Of a stretch of DNA of 64,000 nt, positions 57,056 through 64,000 are shown piece by piece. The DNA comes from Bryopsis sp. KO-2023 (lineage: Eukaryota > Chlorophyta > Ulvophyceae > Bryopsidales > Bryopsidaceae): assembly GCA_030272585.1 (NCBI GenBank), contig BSYQ01000005.1:5611501-5675500 (forward strand). The letters run 5' to 3'. The first letter of the stretch is position 1. The number at the start of each line of letters is the position of its first letter. The translations under genes and the position numbers were made by a program. A model generated the notes under the pieces. It did not search any database, was not told where the DNA came from, and was given only the letters and a program-made list of their open reading frames with translations.

Positions 57056-58336
57056 TTAGCGCTGCGAACGCGAACGCGTCATCGGACCTCCCTTGACGTC
57101 CGAGACGTCTGCTGAGTCTGGAACGGGAGCTGGTGCTGATACTGTGACGATGGGTGGATGCGCGGGCTCGATGACGATAGCGTCGGCTCCCCTGACCGGT
57201 GTTGATGCAGCCGCGGACTTGGCTCGCACTCGTGTCGTCGGTACAGGCAGCCCCAGTGTCGTGTAGTAGCCCGTCGTCCAATCCTTGATCTGCTGTTTAT
57301 ATTTCCCGGGCCATCTCTTTCCAAGTTCCTCTTTGTGGCAATTGGGGCACACCGTGAGCGGGTCGGAAAACCCTGGTACTGGCATGATGCCCACGCCGTC
57401 GTCCCTGCCCGACACAAGCTGGGCCACCGTCGGCGTTATGCCGCGCGCAAAGAATGTCCCTGCTCGGACCGCCAGCCTTGTTCCCACGTTGTGCGTTAGG
57501 CACAGCAAATGCCCCTTCTCGCACATAGGGCGGTCCAGGCCGGGACGAGGAAATGGCCTCCCTTGCGCGCATGCAGCGCAATTGAACATCGTGACCGGCT
57601 TCGGCGATGGTGGCGACAGTGGCTCCTTGTCTACATCCATTGCCCCTGGTTTGGGCTCTTTGTCGCTTTTCTTTCCGCCACCGCTTTCTGCCTGTGTCCG
57701 CAACGTTGCGCGGAGTTTGCCTGGCTCGGGAAGGTTTCCATAGAGGTCGTCGTCATCCTCCCCCTTCTCCTCCCCCTCTCCTTGAATCTCCGGCGGGCCT
57801 TCCTCGGAGTCGCAAATCTCCTCAGGCGCGTCCGTTTCCTGGGCCTCGTCGTCGATCAGGTGGCGCAGGCGGAGCAGCTTCCTTCTGGGCTTAAAGCTCC
57901 GGCTCCGCTTCTGACGCCATCGAGAGGGAGGAGGAGGAGCCATCGTGGTTGCTGGATCCGGAGTTGACGTGACGGTGGGAACGCTGGAGGCAAAGACGGT
58001 GCCATAGCACGACACAAGGCCGGCTGACAACGCGTCGATGGCTGCTCGGGAAGCTTGCGCTAATGCTTCCTCTTTCCTCCTGTCATGTGGTGCGGGTGCT
58101 TTGGCTACTGCGAGCTCCGCGCGTAACCCCCTCACACGTTCCTCGGCCGTTCTCCCTCGCTGTTCCCAGCTTTCCAACTCCGTAACCCGACGCTCACTTT
58201 GCAGCGCTCTATTACGCCAGACGTCGACTTCCTCTTGGAGGGTGGCGTTTTCTTCCTTTAACGTCGCCACTTCTTTCCCGAGCGCTTCCGTTGCCTCTTC
58301 CACGAAGCGTTTCATTATGCCCTCGAAATCGCTCAT
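57056..58336 (-). CDS. Extra frame downstream of pol (coiled coil, Cys-rich)
   Basis: A 426-residue frame on the same strand as gag and pol, 288 bases after the pol stop codon. The N-terminus is coiled coil (FVEEATEALGKEVATLKEEN), followed by an Ala/Arg-rich helix, a Pro-rich linker, a basic patch (RSFKPRRKLLRLR), an acidic patch and a C-terminal part with Cys pairs (CAACAQG, CPNCHKEE) that may bind zinc. No known family recognised. Position suggests an accessory protein of the element rather than a host gene, because it lies between pol and the putative polypurine tract. The alternative is a separate host or element gene that happens to flank it. Confidence 0.5.
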   Translation of the reverse strand: MSDFEGIMKRFVEEATEALGKEVATLKEENATLQEEVDVWRNRALQSERRVTELESWEQRGRTAEERVRGLRAELAVAKAPAPHDRRKEEALAQASRAAIDALSAGLVSCYGTVFASSVPTVTSTPDPATTMAPPPPSRWRQKRSRSFKPRRKLLRLRHLIDDEAQETDAPEEICDSEEGPPEIQGEGEEKGEDDDDLYGNLPEPGKLRATLRTQAESGGGKKSDKEPKPGAMDVDKEPLSPPSPKPVTMFNCAACAQGRPFPRPGLDRPMCEKGHLLCLTHNVGTRLAVRAGTFFARGITPTVAQLVSGRDDGVGIMPVPGFSDPLTVCPNCHKEELGKRWPGKYKQQIKDWTTGYYTTLGLPVPTTRVRAKSAAASTPVRGADAIVIEPAHPPIVTVSAPAPVPDSADVSDVKGGPMTRSRSQR

Positions 58337-58624
58337 GGTTGTTCTCGGCTTCGGTTGCGGAATAACTGCTGCCGATAGTTTTTATTTTAATCTCGCTGAG
58401 GGTTCCTTCAATAGTCGGCTTTCGGAACCACTATTATTCTTGCTGACCTAATCGCCTCGTACTTCGTACCGCCGAAGTATCGCCTGATGTGAAAGTGGAT
58501 AGGAGTTTCCCTCCGGGTTCCATCACATCCCCCCTTGGGCTGTCCCATACCAGCCAAGGTTCCGTAATGACCCCTTCATCACATGTCCAACTCCTCCATC
58601 ACCACCTTCCACCCATCTTAGCGT
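58337..58624. other. Spacer between pol and the extra frame
   Basis: 288 bases without a coding signal. Pyrimidine-rich on the plus strand near 58590-58615, so purine-rich in element sense; a polypurine tract here is an alternative reading that would exclude the extra frame from the element. Confidence 0.35.
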
Positions 58625-61600
58625 TTACTTCCGGCCCGGCCCGGCCGCGTTCCTCTTTGAGAACTCGGCCAGCCGTTCAGCACAATGGGTGAGGTTTTCG
58701 GCCGGCTCCCATGTCGCTTCATGGGCCGGATATCCTTTCCACAATACCAGGTACTTTTTCCTGGCCCCTTTCCCTTTGGCTCGGAGCACCGACTCCACCT
58801 CAAACTCCTCAGCTCCTGTCAACTCATCCACCAGGGCCGGGCCGGGTGGATCATCTCGGATGTATTCGTCCGAGCGCAGGTACTCCTTGAGTTTGGATAC
58901 ATGGAATGTAGGGTGCAACCGCCAGCCGGCCGGGAGATTGATCCTGTAAGCTACCGGTGACACCACGGCCTCGATCTTGAATGGGCCGACGTAGCGCCTC
59001 CGGATCTTGGCCGGAATATGCTTGGTTACTGCAAGGGGTAGATGGGCGCTCCTGAGGCACACTTCCTGGCCGACCCGGAACTCCACGTGCCGGCGCTTCT
59101 TGTTAGCGACCTCGCACATGTAATTTTGGGCCGCCTCGTAGTTCCGCTTTGCTTCCTCAAGGTCATCGCTCATCCGTCCAAGCATCTCCTCTGCGGCCTC
59201 AACTTTTGTTTCAGGCCGATCGATCTCCAAGCCTCTCGGGTGTTGCCCAAACATCAGGTAGAAGGGCGAGTACTTGGTTGTGGCATTAACTGCATTGTTC
59301 GCCGCGAACTCAGCGGTGCTCAGGTGCTCGCTCCAGTCCTCCGGCCTGGCCTCAACGTAGGGCCGGAGGAAGTTCTCCAGCGTCCGTATTGTGACCTCGC
59401 TTTGCCCATCCGATTGTGGGTGATGGGCCGTGGACATCCTCAGATCCGTGCCCACGAGCCGGAACAATTCTTTGTAGAATTGGCTCGTAAAACGTGGGTC
59501 TCTGTCGGACACGATCACCTCTGGTATTCCAGAGGTGGGGAACACCTTCGTCAGGAACATCTTTGCATACTCCTTCGCTGACACCTCTTTTGTGCACGGA
59601 ACGAACTTGCACATTTTCGTGAGCCGATCCACGAATACGGCCACGGCCGTATATCCCTGTGAGAGCGGGAGGTCGGTAACCAGATCCGTGGTCAGCTGCT
59701 CCCATTTGTAGGTCGGAACAGGAAGCGGGTTTAGCAACCCCTTCGGCTTCGCGTTCTCTGTCTTCATGACCTGACAGGTGGGGCAGGTGCGAACATAGTG
59801 TGTCACGGCCCGTCTCCAGCCGCGCCACCAATAGTTCCGGCTCACCAGCTCGGCCGTCCGAGCTGATCCAGGATGTCCCGCCATCGGAACATCGTGATGG
59901 TCGTGCATCACCATCTGTCGTTTCTCGGCCGGCACAACAATCTTCGGCTCGGCCTCAGGTGTAGGTTGGTACATAAGAAATCCAGTCTCGGCTCTGAAGT
60001 AACCGGGAACGGTGTCACCCCGGTCAAGTTTGGTAACCAGATCTTTGAGGGAAGGATCAGCTGTTGTGGCGACCTGCCACTCTTGCGCCTCCCCCGGGGA
60101 AATTTTGGCCTCCAAAATCGCCAGGCTCTTCAGTTGTGGCTTGCGAGACAGGGCGTCCGCAACCACGTTGGAGCGGCCCGGGAGGTACACGATCTTGGGC
60201 ATGATGGACTGAAAATAACCGGCGTTGAGCCACCGGGTCTGAGTACGGGACAAAACTCGTTGCTGCAGGAAGTGCGTGGCGGGCTGGTGATCCGTGTACA
60301 CCGTTGTGCCACCTGGCGCTCCTTCCAAATAGTGCCTCCACTGAGCCAGGGCATACGAGATACCCAACAGCTCGCGCTCGTAGGCCGAGTATTTCTGTTC
60401 CGCGTTGTTCAGAGACCGGCTCAAAAATGCGACCGGTTGTAGTCCCTCCGTTTCTTCCTGCATGAGGGTAGCTCCCAGGGCAAAGTCCGAAGCATCCGTC
60501 ACCACCACGTATGGCTTGGCCGGGTCCGGGATCAACAGTACCGGGGCCGAAGTGAGCCGGTCCTTGAGACATGCAAATGCGGCTTCCTGATCCGGCCCCC
60601 ACTCCCATGCTTGATCCTTCTTCACCAATTTTTGGATGGGGGCCGCGATGCGAGAGTACTCCCGGATGAATCTCCTGTAGTAAGAGACCATCCCCAAAAA
60701 GCTCCGCACTTCGGCCACGGACTTCAGTGGCTCCCAGTCCCGGATCGCTGTAACTTTACTCCTGTGAGGAGAGATGCCCTTGCTGGTGATCCAATGGCCG
60801 ACAAAATCGAGTTCGGCCACGGCGATGGCACACTTGGACGCCTTGGCGAAGAGGTTGTGCTCGGCCAGTTTATCGAGTACAAGCCGGAGGTGCTCTGCAT
60901 GCTCTTCCTCCGTGCGGCTGTACACGATAATATCGTCCAGGAAGACGACCATAAACTGATCATGGAAGTCCCGGAAGAGATCATTGACCATGGCCATGAA
61001 TGGTGGTGGCGCGTTCGTGAGGCCGAACGGTACCACCTTATATTCATAGTGGCCATACCTCGTCCGGAAAGCCGTCTTTTCCTGATCCTCGGCCCGGACC
61101 GGCATCTGCCAATAGCCGGACCGAAGATCCAGCCGCGAGAACACCTTTGCTCCGTGGAATCGATCCAAGAGCTCCTCCGGGAGCGGTAGGGGGTACCGAT
61201 TCTTAATAGTACGCTGGTTGATCCAGCGGTAGTCTATACAGAACCGGAGCCCGCCATCCTTTTTATTTGCGAAAAGGATAGGTGCTCCCCATGGGCTCTT
61301 CGATGGCCGGATGATATCCCGGTCCAACATGTAGTCCAGCTGCTTCTTGACCTCGGTGAGCTCGGCCGGAGACAACTTGTACATGGGCCGGAATATGGGT
61401 TTGGTGCCCTCTTCGAGCTGTATTTCAAACTCATGCCCATTGCGCACTGGAGGCGTGCCCTTCGGTAGATCCGAAGCGAAAACCCGGCGATAACTCTCCA
61501 AAAGATTGCTGATCGCCTTGGAATGGTCCGGCCGGGAAAGCTTGCTCAGATCGTCCTTGGTATGTGTGTCTTCGGCCTCGATTTCATTGACGACGACCAT

Positions 61601-62383
61601 CACCGCGTCGCACTTCTGTGCCTTGACATCCTTCCATATATCTGTGGCTGAGGTATGGGTCATGTTGCCCACGGTCATGACCTCTGTCGGCCTCGGCTTC
61701 TCTGACACGACGAGAGGTAAATTGATTGCGGCCCGGCCTCTGCGGACCGAGACTGTGCGTGTCCGGAAACAGAGCGACGGGTCCTCTGACACTAACCACG
61801 GAATCCCCAAGATGATGTCATACGCCATCCCCGGAAAGATGTGGAAGTCTGAAACAAACGATGCTTTTCCGGCCCGAAATTTCACTCCTTTCGCTTCACC
61901 CAACGTCTGCGATTTTGATCCATCCGCCATCACCAACGTTCTTTGTTCTCCACTCGGCCTGATCCCCAGGCTCTCCCCCGTCCGGGCTGAGATATAGTTC
62001 TCCCAACTACCGGAATCTATGTACGCCGTAAGTGGTTGGCCACTCACGGTCACCTGGATCTCAAATCCAGTAAAACGCTTGCACGACTCCAAATTACCAG
62101 TCTTCATAATAAAAGAAAAATTGTCCCCCTCGGCCGTAGCAGGATCGGTCCGAGTATGTACCCCAGGTACTAATGCTGTGGGCGCAGATGCCGGCTGGTC
62201 CTCCCCGAGGCCCAGTTGCGCTTCTGACATCGGCCCACTAGACGACTCTTGTGGCTTCAAATGACCATTGTCGTCGGTTTCTCCCAAGGATCCCGTTCCA
62301 GGTGATCCGGCCCGCTCTTCTGCTAATATGGAACGTTTTTGCAGGCTGAAACCCGTATCCTGTACATGCGTCGGCCCCGCCAA
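58625..62383 (-). CDS. Pol polyprotein of chromovirus (fossil)
   Basis: A 1,252-residue frame. Parts in order: retropepsin-like protease (AYIDSGSWENYIS, about residue 135); reverse transcriptase with FCIDYRWINQRT and the FLDDIIVYS active-site motif; RNase H (VVTDASDFALGATL); integrase with the HHCC zinc finger (HDHHDVPMAGHPGS, CPTCQV) and the DDE core (TDLVTDLPLS, VSDRDPRFTSQF); and a chromodomain (KKYLVLWKGYPAHEATWEP) at the end. Chromodomains in this clade target insertion to modified chromatin. Length is normal. The frame looks whole. Confidence 0.92.
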   Translation of the reverse strand: MAGPTHVQDTGFSLQKRSILAEERAGSPGTGSLGETDDNGHLKPQESSSGPMSEAQLGLGEDQPASAPTALVPGVHTRTDPATAEGDNFSFIMKTGNLESCKRFTGFEIQVTVSGQPLTAYIDSGSWENYISARTGESLGIRPSGEQRTLVMADGSKSQTLGEAKGVKFRAGKASFVSDFHIFPGMAYDIILGIPWLVSEDPSLCFRTRTVSVRRGRAAINLPLVVSEKPRPTEVMTVGNMTHTSATDIWKDVKAQKCDAVMVVVNEIEAEDTHTKDDLSKLSRPDHSKAISNLLESYRRVFASDLPKGTPPVRNGHEFEIQLEEGTKPIFRPMYKLSPAELTEVKKQLDYMLDRDIIRPSKSPWGAPILFANKKDGGLRFCIDYRWINQRTIKNRYPLPLPEELLDRFHGAKVFSRLDLRSGYWQMPVRAEDQEKTAFRTRYGHYEYKVVPFGLTNAPPPFMAMVNDLFRDFHDQFMVVFLDDIIVYSRTEEEHAEHLRLVLDKLAEHNLFAKASKCAIAVAELDFVGHWITSKGISPHRSKVTAIRDWEPLKSVAEVRSFLGMVSYYRRFIREYSRIAAPIQKLVKKDQAWEWGPDQEAAFACLKDRLTSAPVLLIPDPAKPYVVVTDASDFALGATLMQEETEGLQPVAFLSRSLNNAEQKYSAYERELLGISYALAQWRHYLEGAPGGTTVYTDHQPATHFLQQRVLSRTQTRWLNAGYFQSIMPKIVYLPGRSNVVADALSRKPQLKSLAILEAKISPGEAQEWQVATTADPSLKDLVTKLDRGDTVPGYFRAETGFLMYQPTPEAEPKIVVPAEKRQMVMHDHHDVPMAGHPGSARTAELVSRNYWWRGWRRAVTHYVRTCPTCQVMKTENAKPKGLLNPLPVPTYKWEQLTTDLVTDLPLSQGYTAVAVFVDRLTKMCKFVPCTKEVSAKEYAKMFLTKVFPTSGIPEVIVSDRDPRFTSQFYKELFRLVGTDLRMSTAHHPQSDGQSEVTIRTLENFLRPYVEARPEDWSEHLSTAEFAANNAVNATTKYSPFYLMFGQHPRGLEIDRPETKVEAAEEMLGRMSDDLEEAKRNYEAAQNYMCEVANKKRRHVEFRVGQEVCLRSAHLPLAVTKHIPAKIRRRYVGPFKIEAVVSPVAYRINLPAGWRLHPTFHVSKLKEYLRSDEYIRDDPPGPALVDELTGAEEFEVESVLRAKGKGARKKYLVLWKGYPAHEATWEPAENLTHCAERLAEFSKRNAAGPGRK

Positions 62384-62520
62384 CGTATCACCCCAGGTGA
62401 TTTTTCTTGAGTCTCCGTCCTTTCGTCCCTCGTTCTTTTTATTCCCAAAATCTTCCGGCTCTTCGGCCTCACTACCACCCGTATTGCCGTCCAGGGGTGG
62501 TGGCCTTGCCCCCCGGACGC

Positions 62521-63396
62521 TCAGTTTACTGAACGCTTGGCGTCCGCGAGCTTAGGGCAGACCCTGATGCTATGGTTAGCACCACACAAATAACATGACA
62601 TTCCACGGCCCCCGGCCGCGTTGCCACGGCCCTGGAATCGGCCTCCGTTTCTTCCACCACCACCAAATCTTCCTCCACCACGGCCACGGCCACGGCCACC
62701 GCCACGGCCTCGGCCACGGTTCGCACCAATTGCATTCACTTGGTCCGGCTCTTGATCACGAATGTGATTCACGCCGCCCCTGCGATTCCAGCGTCTCGGC
62801 CCATGGTTCCGGCCCGGAGGTGCTGAGTGCATTCCCCGAACGCCGTCCAAACGCTCCGCCATTTCCACCGCTTCCCGTACGTTACCCCGTACAAACCCGA
62901 CCACCTGACTCCTGATCGGGTCCTTCAGGCCATTAGTGAAGGCACTGAAGGTCTCCGCCTCCGACATGTCGGGTATGCGAAACGTTATCGAGTTGAAACG
63001 CTTCACGTACTCTTTGACAGTCGTGTGCTGTCGGAGACTGCGGAGCTCAATGCGGGCTCGCTCGGGGGTGGTGGTCGGCTCGAACATTCGCCTGGCCTCC
63101 TCGGCCCACGCTTGCCAATCCCGGAAAGGCTGGCGCCGGCCCTCCATTACTTTCAGCTCCTGGAGGTTCATCCACTCCGACGCCGGCCCCTCGGTGTTGG
63201 CCGAGATGACTTGCAGCCATTGCTGCTCGGCCACCCCGTGAGCCCGAAACCAGCGGCCCATTCGCATCAGCCAGTCCGTGACGTTGGCAGATCCGTTGAA
63301 TGGCTTTGGCATCGGAATCTTGACTTGGCGCAGGCCATTGTTTCCGCCAGCTTGGCCACCCGGGGCTTGAGGTCCATGCGGTCCACCCGGCGCCAT
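62521..63396 (-). CDS. Gag of chromovirus (fossil)
   Basis: A 291-residue frame. A Gly/Pro-rich N-terminus precedes a Retrotrans_gag-like capsid part (PKPFNGSANVTDWLMRMGRW, FRDWQAWAEEARRMFEP, RIPDMSEAETFSAFTNGL), an Arg/Gly-rich RNA-binding tail (GRGRGGGRGRGRGG) and one CCHC knuckle, CYLCGANHSIRVC. It stops 137 bases before the pol start. The knuckle resembles that of the gag at 1072-3354, but the rest differs, so the two elements are distinct families. Confidence 0.85.
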   Translation of the reverse strand: MAPGGPHGPQAPGGQAGGNNGLRQVKIPMPKPFNGSANVTDWLMRMGRWFRAHGVAEQQWLQVISANTEGPASEWMNLQELKVMEGRRQPFRDWQAWAEEARRMFEPTTTPERARIELRSLRQHTTVKEYVKRFNSITFRIPDMSEAETFSAFTNGLKDPIRSQVVGFVRGNVREAVEMAERLDGVRGMHSAPPGRNHGPRRWNRRGGVNHIRDQEPDQVNAIGANRGRGRGGGRGRGRGGGRFGGGGRNGGRFQGRGNAAGGRGMSCYLCGANHSIRVCPKLADAKRSVN

Positions 63397-63417
63397 ACTA
63401 GGGATATGATAGGCAAT

Positions 63418-63836
63418 GATCGGCCTGCTAAAAATAGGTCTAAACGGGGTCGGATCGGGATCGGATTTTCACTAATGTCTATTATAGGGTGATACAAAAA
63501 TAATCGGTTTTTTTTTTTTTTTTTTTTACCGATCATGATCGGTGCCGATCATCGGTGATCGGTGTCTTGATCGGACCGATTAATCGGGATCGGCGACCGA
63601 TCCGATCAAAGAACGGCGTCGGCCGATCCCGATCCCGATCCGATCAAGGCGCGGAGCTGTGATCGGAATAGTCGGCCGATCAAAGTCGGCGTTTTTTTTT
63701 TGATCGGTACAATGATCGGGGAGAACCGATCATGATCGGTATGAAAGGCGCGAAGTCGGTGAATTTGATAAATTTCCGATTAGATCGAATCTGCCGATCA
63801 CCCACCGATCCCGATCCGATCATGATCGGAAATCGG
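63418..63836. repeat. GATCGG / CCGATC word array
   Basis: The six-base word GATCGG or its complement occurs dozens of times in about 420 bases with irregular spacers. The 14-base perfect palindrome CCGATCATGATCGG occurs three times (63529-63542, 63726-63739, 63816-63829). A T22-like run lies at about 63507-63528. No frame. It sits immediately upstream of the chromovirus gag start. Confidence 0.85.
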
Positions 63837-63870
63837 GTGACGCGCAAAGTAACCCCCGCAGGGTCCCCAG

Positions 63871-63989
63871 AACCCAAGGGAACCGAGTGGGATTCGAACA
63901 CCGTACCGCACGGTGTCGAGTCATCTACACTGAGCGCTAAGCCAAGTGGACCACGATGATTTTGTGGCTGTTGCGATGATATACCTTAA
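63871..63989 (-). repeat. SINE-like unit 5 (same family as 52192-52303)
   Basis: Minus strand: TTAAGGTATATCATCGCAAC, CGTGGTCCACTTGG, box A TGGCTTAGCGC, CTCAGTGTAG, box B GTGTTCGAATCCC, end near CCCTTGGGTT. Same order and boundaries as unit 3, with moderate divergence. Presence of two copies with shared 5' and 3' limits defines the family. Confidence 0.7.
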
Positions 63990-64000
63990 TCTGTTTGTAA

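Larger units (their letters stand above)
57056..63396 (-). mobile_element. Chromovirus-type Ty3/gypsy element
   Basis: On the minus strand, in order: gag (63396-62521), pol with protease, reverse transcriptase, RNase H, integrase and a C-terminal chromodomain (62383-58625), then an extra frame (58336-57056). The chromodomain places it in the chromovirus clade. All three frames look whole, with no break seen. The LTR pair and primer-binding site were not recognised; upstream of gag lies a GATCGG-word array instead. A recent insertion is likely from the open frames, but no LTR divergence can be given. It lies directly downstream of the Tnp2 gene. Confidence 0.75.

Noticed and set aside
57056-58336. 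The 426-residue frame as an ordinary host gene
   Set aside because: Not excluded, but its strand, its position between pol and a polypurine-like tract, and lack of introns favour the element.
58429-58433. CACTA as a second transposon end (also 63470-63474)
   Set aside because: Both are in the same orientation as the left end; a right end must be the complement, and neither continues as TATGGGAAAA.

Overview
This window is nuclear DNA from a eukaryote. Genes carry GT-AG introns (up to 12 exons), intergenic stretches are long and T/A-run rich, and retrotransposons, a two-gene DNA transposon and tRNA-derived SINE-like units are present. A complete 1,4-dihydroxy-2-naphthoyl-CoA synthase gene (phylloquinone pathway) makes a photosynthetic host likely. 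I suspect an alga with a complex plastid (chromerid- or stramenopile-like), but the species cannot be fixed from the sequence alone.

Left edge (1-5.4 kb): an array of CTGC-type words, a gag-only LTR-element fossil on the minus strand with a primer-binding-site-like motif, and a second such motif about 1.1 kb further on. Host block 1 (5.4-17 kb): a bestrophin-like anion channel gene (3 exons, +), a TauE/SafE-type permease gene (1 exon, +) and, convergent to them, a 12-exon neutral ceramidase gene (-). Host block 2 (18-36 kb): three close paralogues (one -, two +) of a secreted Cache/VWA/C-type-lectin protein with a C-terminal GPI-like signal, resembling calcium-channel alpha2delta subunits. 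They enclose a short-chain dehydrogenase gene (-) and a 12-exon menB-type gene (-) whose product carries a plant-like PTS2 peroxisome signal. Host block 3 (37.5-46.5 kb): a TPM-domain/RING-finger membrane protein gene (5 exons, +) and a long multi-exon coiled-coil plus C2-like gene resembling CCDC17 (+).

Right part (46.5-64 kb) is mobile DNA. Seventy-odd bases after the last host stop codon the sequence reads TTA-CACTATGGGAAAA, a CACTA-type transposon end. It is followed by subterminal hairpins and two divergent multi-exon genes: an unknown basic coiled-coil protein (-, 47.6-50.3 kb) and a Tnp2-type transposase (+, 50.5-56.3 kb). Their introns are packed with the word CCCCGCACA/TGTGCGGGG, read mostly as TGTGCGGGG on the sense strand of both genes. 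One transposase intron carries four SINE-like units and a roughly 410-bp giant hairpin. Beyond the transposase lies a chromodomain-bearing gypsy element (gag, pol, extra downstream frame; all minus), then an array of GATCGG words, then another SINE copy.

The most novel signals are the two-gene CACTA system with its intron-filling motif, and the fact that at least five unrelated short-word arrays occur in one 64-kb window. Exon coordinates were derived by hand from splice motifs, reading phase and family conservation; no computation was run.
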